Assembly (NCBI GenBank): GCA_030248195.1
Contig: JASAND010008444.1
Location: forward strand, 1 to 64,000
DNA: 64,000 nucleotides
From: Trissonchulus latispiculum
Lineage: Eukaryota; Nematoda; Enoplea; Enoplida; Ironidae
Direction: 5' to 3'
Position numbers and translations under genes: made by a program. The notes beneath the pieces were generated by a model. The model saw nothing but the letters and a program-made list of their open reading frames with translations, was not told the DNA's origin and ran no database searches. Position 1 is the first letter of the stretch. Every line of letters begins with the position of its first letter. Shown piece after piece: positions 1 to 10,259 of this stretch.

Positions 1-140
1 TTTTTTGTGTCCAGGAGCGTGTCCAGACACAAATTTTCTTAGCTGGACACAAAAATTTTTAGCTGGACACAAGGTAGACACAGCTAAATTTTTCATAGAG
101 AAGTGTCCAGAAAAAATCCCTGAGCATCCCAAATCTTTAA
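1..140. repeat. GCTGGACACAA-type dispersed repeat, copy 1
   Basis: The stretch holds several imperfect copies of GCTGGACACAA (near 39, 62) plus TGTCCAG in the opposite sense (near 10, 19, 105). The same arrangement recurs in direct orientation at about 1095-1165. I see no coding frame. It is cut by the left edge of the window. Confidence 0.6.
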
Positions 141-156
141 AAAAGCTCTAACTTTT

Positions 157-186
157 CTGGGGGGCTATCGCCCCCCAGACCCCCCG
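157..186. repeat. G/C hairpin, CTGGGGGG...CCCCCCAG then ACCCCCC
   Basis: A perfect short inverted repeat, CTGGGGGG and CCCCCCAG around a loop containing CTATCG, followed by ACCCCCCGC. The same hairpin with variable loop appears at about 812-838, 1912-1940, 6733-6765, 13290-13320, 13645-13675 and 14590-14613, and in looser form near 34610-34645. It therefore looks like a structural part of a repeat family rather than a unique element. Confidence 0.65.
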
Positions 187-321
187 CTCTTATTCTTACA
201 TTTTTTCTCCTTTAGGCTTTGGCCACCTATCTTAACTTGGTTAATCGTTCCGCAACTATGTACCTACGTACTCTCTTATGCTTAACATTTCTATTTTTAC
301 TTATTTTATTTATATTTGCAT

Positions 322-415
322 TAGGGATCGACCGGAATTCCGGTTCCGGTTCCGGTACTTTTTGGTTCCGGTTCCGGTTCCGGTTTTTGAAAACGTACCG
401 GAACCGGAACCAATT
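322..415. mobile_element. Truncated hAT-type MITE with CCGGTT hexamer array
   Basis: The segment begins TAGGGATCGACCGG, which resembles a hAT terminal sequence (TAG-N-GAT-G). It runs into repeated GGTTCC hexamers, a short spacer, and the reverse-complement GGAACC hexamers. The right terminus is not visible, so the copy is probably truncated. The design matches the better-preserved elements at 35848-36800 (CTGAAA hexamers) and 59270-60558 (GGCCGG hexamers). The open frames across it are only the periodic array read in translation. Confidence 0.45.
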
Positions 416-1090
416 TTAGCCTATGATCAAAAGCAAAATTTTATTAAAATTGTCAAAAATTTTATCAAACTTCTTTAAAACTTTCTGAAAAACTGCGATT
501 CTCATATATAAACAGAATATGATTTACTCAAAATTTTTCGCCTGCGGCGCTATTGCTTTACTTACAATGTTTAGAATTTGTAATAATAATGTCTAATGTA
601 TCGTTGTTATGAATTAATATTAATTTATTATATATAAACAAAACTAATACTAAAATCAGATTAGATAGCACAAGGCCGCCGAACTTTTAAATTTAAGTAG
701 TGGTAGAAGATGCTATAAAACTAAATTTAAATTATTGAAGCCTGGCGTCGACTTATGCTAATTCAAAGGTTTTCATCAAGGATTTTCATCAGTTTTGCAA
801 AATTTTCTCAGCTTCTGGGTCCGCCCCCCAGACCCCCCCGCATCTCTACGTTTAAATTTTATATTCTTGTCAAAATTCTTGTCCTGTGGCTTGCGACGTC
901 AACAAGAAAAGTGTGGCATCGGTGACCCTTGCAAATTGCTAGACAATTGCAAACAATAGACCACTATATATATATAATTTATTCGCATAATAACAAATTT
1001 CATTCCTACACTAAAATAGCGCGTTAAATACCACTTATATAATATATTATGTATTATATAATTATATAATACATTATATTAGAGCTGCGC
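416..1090. other. AT-rich spacer, no gene seen
   Basis: AT-rich sequence with a G/C hairpin at about 812-838 and a TATATAT run near 965-978. All frames are short and broken by stops. I see no exon signature. Confidence 0.5.
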
Positions 1091-1200
1091 GAAATTTTGT
1101 TTCTGGACACAACTTTTCTTAGCTGGACACAAATAAAATTAGCTGGACACAAGTTTGACACAGTCCCGATTTTCAAAAAAAAAACCCTGGTCACTGTGTG
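1090..1200. repeat. GCTGGACACAA-type dispersed repeat, copy 2
   Basis: The order of TTTCTGGACACAA, TTTTCTTAGCTGGACACAA and AGCTGGACACAAG matches the copy at the left edge of the window, about 1.1 kb away in direct orientation. Non-coding. Confidence 0.6.
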
Positions 1201-2095
1201 TATATATACGCTCATGCCTTTGTATGAGTTTATATATATATAATTGTCTACTAATCCTGTCACGACGTAGCCGCTTACATGCATCAGCATCGCCGTGGCA
1301 TGTAATGTAATATGTAATATGTAATGCAATGTAATATATACCTGTTGTATGTGGACGCGGCATTGGGGTTGGGCGGCCGCGGGGCAAATCACGTCTATGT
1401 AATAAAAGATAATGTACTAACAAGGCGTGATTTACTCGGGATTTAAAAAAAAGATCAGAGACGAATACGCTATATACCGAAAGAACGCTAATGTTAAAGC
1501 TGGGAACGAAATAGAACAAATACGTAGATGCGCCGAAGGCGCAAAAATTTTGCAAGAATGTCTTTTGTAGTTCAAAATTTTTCAAGAAATTAATAAATAG
1601 TTGATTCAGAAACCGTCCATTTTCGTGTGTTCCAAGAAAATTGTGCGGCCACGTGCGAGGGGTAAGTTTCGTAGAGCGGAACAGATTATACATCTACAAT
1701 TTTCATTTTTAATCAACGTACGGTTCCTGCACTTGATGTGTTGTATAAAATGCTTTGATGCCCCAAACAATTTTGCAAAGGCACTTTTGAATTATATAGT
1801 GGAAAACAAAACATAGCTGATACAATACAACGCTTTAGCATCAACATCAATCAACAACAAACAACCATCAAGTTTTGGAGTAAACTCAAATAAGGAAATG
1901 TACACACAAGGCGGGGGTCTGGGGGCGGCGGCCCCCAGCAAAAATTAGGAGAATTTTAAAATTTTTGACTCCAAATCGCATTTTTTAAGCATATTTTGGC
2001 TCAAAATTTTTTGCGTACTGTGGCGCAACGGCCCAAAATTTTTTGCGTATTTCAGAAAAAAATTGCGTAATTTCGCAGTTTGTGGCGCAAAAAAA
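1201..2095. other. Spacer with short repeats, no gene seen
   Basis: Contains an irregular TGTAATG tract (about 1295-1340), a GCGCCGAAGGCGC hairpin (about 1529-1541) followed by AAAAATTTTGC, and a G/C hairpin at 1912-1940. The longest minus-strand frame (about 1139-1693) crosses repeat DNA and has no recognisable domain. Confidence 0.45.
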
Positions 2096-2099
2096 CCCA

Positions 2100-2545
2100 G
2101 GGTGTACCTGGGGGGGTGGGGGGGGGAACCCCTCCCCCCAAATGGAAAAGTGCCGACCCCACCCTTGTAATTTTGCAGGCAGACCCCACCCCCAAATGGC
2201 CAAGTCCCAGACCCCACCCACCCAAATTTGCCAGACTCCACCTTCAAAATTTTGAGACTTTTGCCTCAAAATTAGTAAAAATTCTAATTTTTTGCCAAAA
2301 ATTTTAGTTTCTTTCGGCTAAATGAGCAAAAACGAAGAAATATTGTTGACTTTTAGTTGGAATTAACGTTTTTTAGCGAATTCGCAAAATTTTCCTCAAT
2401 TTTTGACCGAAAAAATTTTTACCCCCCCCCCAAGATTCGATTTTTCCGGACCCCACCCCACCTCAAACCGGCTGACCCCACCCTCCCTAATTTCGGCTAC
2501 CCCCTCCCCCAGCGTTTTCTCAAGGTACACCCATGGAGGGGAGCC
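2100..2545 (+). repeat. Repeat family R7 (CCCCACCC-rich), copy 1
   Basis: Starts at GGTGTACCTGGGGGG and carries a subrepeat ACCCCACCC..CCAAATTTGCCAGA, then an AT-rich core with AATGAGCAAAAA, then a second C-rich block ending near TCTCAAGGTACACCC. The same order recurs at 4085-4415 (plus sense) and reversed at 4520-4940; a partial copy lies at 3205-3420. The C-rich blocks create spurious proline/threonine-rich frames. Confidence 0.7.
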
Positions 2546-2595
2546 CCAGCCCCAAATCTCCGTTACAACTTACATCTATGTTTAGGGGGTCCTCT

Positions 2596-2970
2596 ACCTT
2601 AGTTTCACCAGGGGGAGGGGGGTTGGGGGGAATCCTCCCAAAATTTTCGACCAACCTTACCCCCACCCCCAGATTTTTTTACTATCCCTATCCCTCCCCC
2701 CACTTTTGGTTACCCCGGGCCCGACCCTCCCGAACCCGAACCCCCCCCCAAGCACTTTTTGGGGGCAAAAAGTCAGCTAAATTTTGCTAAAAACTGGTCA
2801 TTTTTTGAAACATTTTTCTCAAATTTTGGCATAAAATTGGTCTAAAACGGTGTAACAACGCCTAAGACGATAAAAACAAACTTTGTTTTGACAAAACAAG
2901 CGTTAAAATACAGAATATGTTGCGTTTTAGGCCATTTTTTAATTTTCTGAGGTCCGAATTGGGGGGGTGG
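2596..2970 (+). repeat. Repeat family R1, copy 1
   Basis: Order: G-rich edge after TTTCACCAGGG, AAAATTTTCGACCAAC, C-rich block, AAGCACTTTTTGGGGGCAAA, AT-rich core with AAACAAGCGTTAAAATACAG, and GCGTTTTAGGCCATTTTT leading to a second G run. The same order is found reverse-complemented at 18440-18785; its right half recurs at 34400-34590. It is non-coding. Confidence 0.75.
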
Positions 2971-3204
2971 GTTCGGGGGTTTTGAGTGTTTTTAAGAAAT
3001 TTTGTAAAAATTTTTGCTTAAAATAGAAAACTTTTTGCTAAAATTTGTGACATTTTGGAAAATGGAGGTAAAATTAGCTAAAAAATTTGGCAGAAACTTT
3101 TGATTTCCTAAAAAAAGGTAGCTGCGTTGGGTCAGCCCCTCTTCAAAAAATCCTGGCGCCGTTACTGCTCTGTAATGACGTCCTCAGCTTCTCAAACGTG
3201 GAAG

Positions 3205-3420
3205 GCATAGGTGTACCTGGGGGGGAACCCCTCTACCCCAAGCGGAAAAGTCCCGACCCCACCCTCGAAATTTTGGAGGCATACCCCACCCCCTAATGGC
3301 CAAATCCCAGACCCCACCCACCCAAATTTGCCAGACCCCACCCCTAATGGCCAAAAAACCCAGACCCCACACACCCAAATTTGCCAGACCCCACCCCAGG
3401 TTTTTTTGGTCGCCGAACTT
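3205..3420 (+). repeat. Repeat family R7, partial copy 2
   Basis: Begins with CATAGGTGTACCTGGGGGG and repeats the CAGACCCCACCCACCCAAAT unit about four times, as in copy 1. The AT-rich core is missing. Confidence 0.65.
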
Positions 3421-4084
3421 GGCCAAATGTTCGGACGACTCAAATTCTTTAGGCCATCAGCCAAAAATTCTAGGCCATCCAAATTTTGTTAATTTTTAGG
3501 TTGTGCGTTATTGTACGCATTGTTAAAATTACAGTTATCATGTATTCACGCGTTATATATTCAAAAAAATCGCTGTTTAACAACAAAAATCGCCATCTTC
3601 ATGTTTAATAGACCAGAAAACTACGTTTTTACCTTTGGAAAACTGCAGAAACAAGAACTTGTTAATAATAGGTATACACATATATTAAAGAATTAATTAA
3701 TTTTTAATGAAAATTAAAACAGGTAGGAGCATACGAGTATATATATAGAGAACCAAAGAAAGAAAAATTGAACTAACAGAAATAAAGTTAAATTACATAC
3801 TAAAATAGCATTTCTTCGCTGAAATCTTTATAATAATAAATGAAATTATAACTAGAATGTGTATTTATAAGTGCAAATAGATAATGTAACTAGCTGGCAG
3901 CCGGCGCAGCTCAGAAATACAAGTGAAAATATAAAAATTCGCGCCGAAGGCGAGAAAATTTTTTAGAAAATTGCTGTTTTTAATTAAAAATTAATAAAAT
4001 TTACCTCCGTTTTTCGTCAAAAAATTTAGGCCAAATGGCCACAACTGCTCAAAATTCTTTAGGCCATCGACGCATAAATTTAGG
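3421..4084. other. AT-rich spacer, no gene seen
   Basis: AT-rich DNA with a short AGGCCATC repeat near 3450-3480 and 4040-4090 and a CGCGCCGAAGGCG hairpin near 3933. No exon-like frame. Confidence 0.45.
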
Positions 4085-4940
4085 CCATGGCCTAAGCATA
4101 AGCTATGGCCTAAAACCTTGCCCCACCCTCAAAATTTTGCTTCAAAATTAGTGCAAAAAATTCGAAATTTTTTGCAAAAAATCCAAGTTTTTCCGAAATA
4201 AATGAGCAAAAAATGAATAAAATATTTTGGATTTTTAGATGCAGATCAACGCTTTTTTAGCAAATTTGCGTATTTTTTCTAAATTTACGTGACCAAGAAA
4301 ATTTTGTACCCCCCAAATTAGATTTTTTCGGACCCCAACCCCACCTCAAAACGTGACCCCACCCACCCTAAATTTCGGCTGGCTACCCCCTCGCCCAAGG
4401 TACGCCTAGGTGGAAGGTGGTTTTTGCGAGGGGGCCCCCCCCTGGGTGTCACGGGGATTTGGGTTGGGTGAGACAGCCCCCCCCCGGAATTTTGGGGGCG
4501 GCCCCTTTTTAGAACCCCCAACATAGAGGATGTACCTTGAGAAACGTTGGGGGAGGGGGTAGCCGGAAATTAGTAGAAAATCAACCGTTTTTAGGTGGGG
4601 GTGGGGATCGAAAAAATCGAATTGGGGGGTAAAAAATTTTTTGTCAAAAAATTTAGAGTGGACAGAAATTTTTAAAAAAAAGCGTTGTTTCCAACTAAAT
4701 TCAACAATACTTCTTCATTTTTGCTCATTTGTTCGAAAAAACTTTGATTTTTTGCAAAAATTTCGAATTCCAAAAATTTCGAATTTTTGCTAATTTGGAG
4801 GCAAAATTTTCAAAATTTTGAGGGTGGGGTCTGGCAAATTTGGGTGGGTGGGGTCTGGAATTTGGCCATTTGGGGGTGGGGTCTGCCTCCAAAATTTCGA
4901 GGGTGGGGTCGGCACTGTTCAATTTGAGGGGAGGGGGTCC
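4085..4940. repeat. Two R7 copies in inverted (tail-to-tail) arrangement
   Basis: 4085-4415 is a plus-sense R7 copy (AATGAGCAAAAAATG core, then GACCCCACCCACCCTAAATT). 4520-4940 is the reverse complement of a full R7 copy, with GAGGGTGGGGTCTGGCAAAT blocks. Together they form a large imperfect inverted repeat with a G/C-rich centre (4416-4519). Non-coding. Confidence 0.65.
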
Positions 4941-4954
4941 CCCCCCACACACGA

Positions 4955-5210
4955 AGCCAATTTCTAGAAAATAATTAGAAAACAATTATTGTTTTCTAAT
5001 TGTTTTCTAATCGTTTTCTAATGCACAGATATATTTTCTAATTGTTTTCTAATTGTTTTCTTAATGTTTTCTAATCTAGAAAACAATGAGAAAGTATTGA
5101 AATTTTATTTTCTAATTATTTTCTAGTTGTTTTCTGTTATAAGAAAACAATTAGAAAACAAATTAAATTTTTTTCTAATTATTTTCTAAAAGTTGCGAAT
5201 ACGCGTAATA
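4955..5210. repeat. TTTTCTAATTG 11-bp array 1
   Basis: After CACACACGAAGCC and ATTTCTAGAAAA, the sequence consists of near-perfect copies of TTTTCTAATTG in both orientations (reverse complement CAATTAGAAAA) at about 11-bp spacing. CACACGAAGCC also borders the arrays at 5444 and, inverted, at about 11890. Confidence 0.7.
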
Positions 5211-5443
5211 ACGTTAGTTTTATCACTATTATGGTTTTTAATTAAAGCGTTGCTAGTCGATTCCAAGAAATAGTAAGAAATAAAAAGCCAGACATGTTCT
5301 CTCTTGATTGCAATAGAAATTATTGAGATAGCGATATTGACACTAAAGTTACGAATTTTTGCAACATTATGTACCATTATCCAGCCATTTCAGGAACAAA
5401 GTTATCCAGTTTGGTGCGGTTGTGTGGAGGTTTGGGGGAGGTC

Positions 5444-5755
5444 TACACACGAAGCCCATTTCTAGAAAACAATTAGAAAATTTTTTTAATAAATTTCTAA
5501 TTGTTTTCTAATTGTTTGCTAAATTGTTTTCTAATTGTTTTCTAATTATTTTCTAATTGTTTTCTAAAATCGAGGGGCCCACTTTCTAATTGATTTCCAA
5601 TTATTTTCTAATTCTTTTCTAATTGTTTTCTAATTATTTTCTTATTATTTTCTCACAAAAACGACGATTTTTCTAATGTTTTCTAATTATTTTCTAATTG
5701 TTTTCTAAAACTTTTCTAATTGTTTTCTGTATTTTTCTAGTTGATCTCTATAGCA
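5444..5755. repeat. TTTTCTAATTG 11-bp array 2
   Basis: Edge CACACGAAGCCCATTTCTAG followed by about 20 copies of TTTTCTAATTG or TTTTCTAATTA, interrupted by short unique pieces (AAATCGAGGGGCCC near 5570). The edge is the exact reverse complement of the right edge of the array ending near 11893. Confidence 0.7.
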
Positions 5756-6470
5756 AGTACAAGGCTCGCAATTGTTTCTAGTTACTTTCTAGGGCTCGGC
5801 TGCTGGAATTCTATGTATGTACGTGTATATCAGAGCAGAGATGCACCAGGGCCTCGCTTGGCACCGCTTCATAGGCGGACCAAGCTATATATATAGCTTG
5901 CCTAATGTGAAATCCCTCACGAGTTGCTTAGTAGTTTGTACATAGTTTGCTTAGGGCTATCGTTTGATGCCTCCGCTTTTGACAAATTTTATTTTTGACC
6001 CAAAGACCTCAACCTACCCCTCCACACACTGGGCATGCAGTTCAATGGAAAAAGTTATTCAGCTCAGCTCACTTAGGGCTTTCATGTCATACATGCGCAA
6101 AGTGTGTATATATTATATATACTCAGGGTGTACCAGCTTACACCCTGATTTCTGAGAGGACCGCGCAGTGGCACCCTTGCCTCTCCACGCCCCACCCCGA
6201 CTGTCTGTAGGGGAACAGCTCAAAATAATTTCTGGTACACCCTGTGAAGAAAGACCTACTGTATGTGTATTTACTATTTATATACTTATTTGATTTGATT
6301 TGAATTTGATACCAAATTATGACCACTTTTGAGATCTTGATTTTTGAGAAAAACTTGAGAAAACCCCATCTAGAATTTAGGTCTGAACGTTTAGTATCAT
6401 TCGAAAGCTCTTGGCCTGGGGATATCAAAAATGTAACGTTTAGCTCCTACTAAATCGTACTATAGTATTG
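5756..6470. other. Spacer containing a small inverted-repeat element
   Basis: No gene seen. CAGGGTGTACCAG at 6124-6136 and CTGGTACACCCTG at about 6232-6244 form perfect 13-bp inverted ends of a 121-bp putative MITE. About 6040-6090 is the reverse complement of a unit tandemly duplicated at 9470-9765 (AAAGCCCTA..TGAGCTGAGC). Confidence 0.45.
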
Positions 6471-9042
6471 TATAGTCAAGCGGGAAAAAACCCACTCGCC
6501 AATGCGGGAGAAAAACCCACCCCCAGTGTGGGCTTACCGGTATGAGCTATCTAGGATTTTGATAGCCCAGTGTTTTTTTTTGCTCAAAAACGCGTGTAAT
6601 TACACACTTTTTTCTGGAAAATAGCAAAAAAATTTTGGCGACTGTGTAACGTTACACCAAAATTTTGGACAAATTTTGGCAAATGGTCGGAACTTTTTCC
6701 AATGCGCATTCAATTCTTTCCATAGATTTAGCGTTTCTGGGGGGCTTCGCCCCCCAGACCCCCTTTTGCACCTTGTCTTACATCTAATTTTTGGTGTCAT
6801 TAATGATTAGTCACATATATATATTTGTTACAGTTATATTTGTTCGTTCATGTACTAAAAACGCATTACACACCAAAAAGTTTTAGTTTTTGAAGCAAAA
6901 TTTAACTGGTTTCTTGCAAAGTTTTGTGCTACAGGAGGCCTTTCTAGAAACGTTTGCTCCTTCGGCTCGGCGCACTGGTGTTTCATTCGTTCTATCAAGT
7001 CAAAACCAATAAATGCAGATCATCGTGCTCAATTTTTTAATTTTTTTTAAGTGCCGGGGGGGCCTTGCTGGATTCTTAGTCGTGAGAGCGGCGGTCCAGC
7101 TGGAGATTGTTTTGATTTAGTGAGCTTTCTCCAATCCCCCTGGCCCATATCAAATTGTTACTGTCATCTCGTTGCGAGCATTAACTGTGGAGTGGCTGAC
7201 CAGCAGAGCATGGTGTTAGAAGAGAGCATTAGGTACTTGTGAAAGCGTCAGGAGCCTTAAGGGTGGGTGCTGGGGACCGTATTGCCTCGGTGGATGTCTA
7301 CCGGGGAAAGTGCAATGGCTCTTCACTTGGATACTTGCTAGGGGCTGGTGTTGTTGTGACGGTCATGGCCCTCCGGGAAGGAGGACTGCCTGGAGTGAGT
7401 ACTCCGAAGGTTGCATCGGGAGTCGGACTACATGGTGTGCCGGCGTGAGCCGAGTACACCCAGTGGACTGCTGTACCGGGCCGGGGCCTGTAGTGGGTGC
7501 CAGGTAGAGTGCTGTGCCGGGGAGCGGTACCGGGTCTTAGTTTGTGGTTGCTGGTGGGGTGCTCTGCTACTTGGAACCGGTTGAATCCTTCCGGGGTGAT
7601 TTTGTGGGCGGGCCCTCGGCATGTGCCGGGCTCAACTGACGGCCTAGAGTGCTCTCTCTTCACCTCGACTGTTGGAATACCTGTGTGAAATGCTCGTAAT
7701 TGGGAGTAATTTATATTTTCTTCTTGTTTTGTTTGTTTTTTGTCTCGGGAGCTAGGCACCAAACTGGGTGCATCTAAGGTTCTTCCTTCCAGCGCAAGCT
7801 GGCCCGGGTTACAGTAATACAGTAATACAGTAAGATTTTTTAAATTTTACTTATATACAAAGAAGCGGCCTCTAAAAGACGTCGGAATAATTTTGTTACC
7901 AATAAAATTATATATATATGTAGTAAGCAAACCGCGAGTAAATTGGGAATTTTTAGGTAGTTACACACTTTTTTCTGAAAAATAGCAAAAAATTTTGGAG
8001 AGGTGTGTAACGTTACACATAAGCCGTCGGCGAAAAAAAAAACACTGTGATAGCCTATCTTGAAGAGCATCCAAAATAACCCTGGAGGGTGTATTATGGT
8101 AGCTCCCACTGCTTCCCTGCAAATTTTTTGGGACTTTGAAATTTTTGGAAATTTTGGTCCGACCAAGTGCCGAAATTTGGCAAACTTTGCCGGGCCACCC
8201 TGAACTACTGGAAAGACTTAGACCAAAGCGGATTATATGTTACCTGTAGGGCATCTGTTGCGCTTCATGATGATATATGTCACACTGCTCTGACCCCTCC
8301 GGTGCGACCTGGGGGTGACCTGGAGTTGGCGGGAAAAAACCCACGGCGGGAAAAAAACCCACTTTTCAAAATTAAATTTTTTTCTAACCATTGACCGGAA
8401 AGGTCAAACCAATACATACATTTGTTTAATAGAGCCTATAGATTAAATTGCTATAGGTTTTACCTGGGTTCGTACTGTTATGGGTGGTCCAGGGGGTCTA
8501 AATCGGACACGGTGCCATTTCAAGCCAAAATTTCAATTTTGACCAAAAATGCTTATTTTTACCTTAAAATGGGTCTAGTTTGGCTCTAAATACAAGAAAA
8601 ACACGTTTTCTACAAGATAGGATACTTAAACTGCCGAAAATAAACAATTTTAAAAAATTTCCAAAATTTGCCTATGTTTATATATGTGTTAAAGATACAA
8701 CATTTTCAAATGACCATATGACCTCAATTTTAGTACAAAAACTAATAAATTTTGATGCAGTTGTACTAAAAACAACCCGCTCTTTCATTTGGAATGGTTA
8801 GAAATGCTCCTGGCAGCTTGCCAAAAATTTTTTGGGGTGGGTTTTTTTCCCGCATTGGGTTTTTCCCGCTAGTTTGGGATAATTTTTCTCACTAACGGCG
8901 CACCCTAGAGAGGTGTTCTATAGCTCATAAGAAAGCTTACGACTAGGCCTAGCTACCTGTATAATCAGCATTTCGATATGTCAAACCATTAAAAAGTTCT
9001 GGCCAAAAATCTGAAAAGTGGGTTTTTTCCCGCTTGACTATA
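6471..9042. mobile_element. 2.57-kb TIR DNA element with TA flanks
   Basis: TATAGTCAAGCGGGAAAA at 6471 continues as a 26-bp sequence whose perfect reverse complement ends at 9042. The outer TA on each side fits a TA target duplication, as in Tc1/mariner-type or related elements. Internal subterminal repeats (GCGGGAAAAAACCCAC near 8330 and 8845-8880; TTACACACTTTTTTCTG near 6599 and 7964) support one unit. No transposase frame is visible, so it is probably non-autonomous. It contains a different nested sequence at 7046-7830. Confidence 0.65.
7046..7830 (+). mobile_element. GC-richer insert ending in ACAGTAAT repeats (non-LTR retroelement fragment?)
   Basis: Composition changes abruptly at about 7050 and again at 7830. 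The right end is a short ACAGTAAT tandem, as at the 3' ends of several non-LTR retrotransposon clades. Flanking ATTTTTTAA-type sequences on both sides could be a target duplication. Two overlapping frames of 150 and 65-70 codons exist, but I recognise no reverse transcriptase or other domain. It may be a 5'-truncated 3' UTR. It lies inside the 6471-9042 element and is therefore younger. Confidence 0.4.
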
Positions 9043-9104
9043 TATAATTAGTTATATACAAATAATTAAGCATTTTGAAAACACGAAAAGTACGTATATA
9101 TATA

Positions 9105-9413
9105 CAGGGGCGTATCCAGGATTTTGAAAAGGAGGGGGTCCAACCCGGAATATTAGCAAAAATTAACATTTGTAAGGTATAAATGCAAAAAACCGCTGTT
9201 TTCAAGCTTAAAATAAGATTATAAGTCCATAAATTAGCTAAAAATTTAGAAAATTGTTGAAAATTTGACCTCAAAAACCTAATTTTTTGACACTTGGGCG
9301 ACCCCCAAAAAAGTGGGTGGAGGCTTGCCGAAAAGTGGGGGGGGCCCGAAAAGTGGAGGAGGGAACCGAAAAGTGGGGGGGCCCCACCTCCACCCCACTA
9401 AAAAAATGCCAGC
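9105..9413 (+). mobile_element. Repeat family R5, copy 1
   Basis: Starts CAGGGGCGTATCCAGGATTT, a left-end motif common in animal DNA transposons, and ends CTAAAAAAATGCCAG. The core (TTATAAGTCCATAAATTAGC, then TTTGACCTCAAAAACC, then repeated CCGAAAAGTGGGGG) matches 33164-33567. Confidence 0.6.
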
Positions 9414-9469
9414 AACTATGCAAAATCATTTAACAAATGATCTTATGAAAAATCTATACAAGAATTTAT

Positions 9470-9765
9470 TTTAAAATTTTCCAAAATTGGTCAAACTTGG
9501 CGTCAAATGAAAGCCCTAGATGAGCTGAGCAACTTTTGTCATAGAACTGCATACTCAAAGTGGCTGTAAGGTGCTGTGCTGGGGTAGGGGTGGGGTCTTA
9601 GACGATTTTTGATCAAAAATAATTTTCCAGAATTAGTCAAATTTGGCATCCAATGAAAGCCATATATTAGGTGAGCTGAGCAACTTTTGTCATGGAACCA
9701 CCCACTCAAACCGGTTGTGGAGTGCTCATGGATTTAGGGGTATGAATGGGGTCTTAAAAAAGTGC
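9470..9765 (+). repeat. Tandem duplication, unit about 142 bp
   Basis: Two direct copies share AATTTTCCA, TCAAA.TTGGC, CAATGAAAGCC, TGAGCTGAGCAACTTTTGTC and CACTCAAA. A reverse-complement fragment of the same sequence is at about 6040-6090, so the unit is part of a dispersed repeat. Confidence 0.6.
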
Positions 9766-10014
9766 GTTTCTCAACTCGATGTGAAAGGATCATCTTTACT
9801 GTCAAATACATATACGCTGACATGTATATATATAAAATGGAAAAACTTCGCAAAAATAAATTTTTTATATAGCTGTACTGTACACGAACACTACAATGAA
9901 ATGTTAAAGCATGCGTCAAGTATAAGTATAGGGAGCTAAGTTTAAAATGAGGCAGCTGGACAGGAAAAAAGAAAGAGTTTGACTAATTTTGCTATATTTT
10001 ACAATGTTACAAAA

Positions 10015-10245
10015 TAATTAGAAAAAATTTCGAATTAATTTCTAATTGTTTTCTAATTTAAAAAACAATTAGAAAACTATTAGAAAACAATTAGAAAACA
10101 ATTTTAATATTGTTTTCTAATTGTTTTCTACATTAGAAAACAATTAGAAATCAATTAGAAAACAATTAGAAAAAATTTCATAACTGTAGAAAACAATTAG
10201 AAAACAATTAGAAAAAATTAATTTTTTTCTAATTGTTTTCTAGAA
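10015..10245. repeat. TTTTCTAATTG 11-bp array 3
   Basis: Both orientations of the 11-mer alternate (CAATTAGAAAA and TTTTCTAATTG), giving a foldable block. It ends TTTTCTAGAAAGGGTGTG. No coding content. Confidence 0.7.
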
Positions 10246-10259
10246 AGGGTGTGTAAAAA

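Noticed and set aside
157..186. Rho-independent terminator
   Set aside because: The hairpin is followed by C-rich, not T-rich, sequence and the window has no bacterial features.
7298..7762. Minus-strand 154-codon frame
   Set aside because: It lies in a GC-rich transposon-like insert; several frames on both strands are open there and I recognise no domain.
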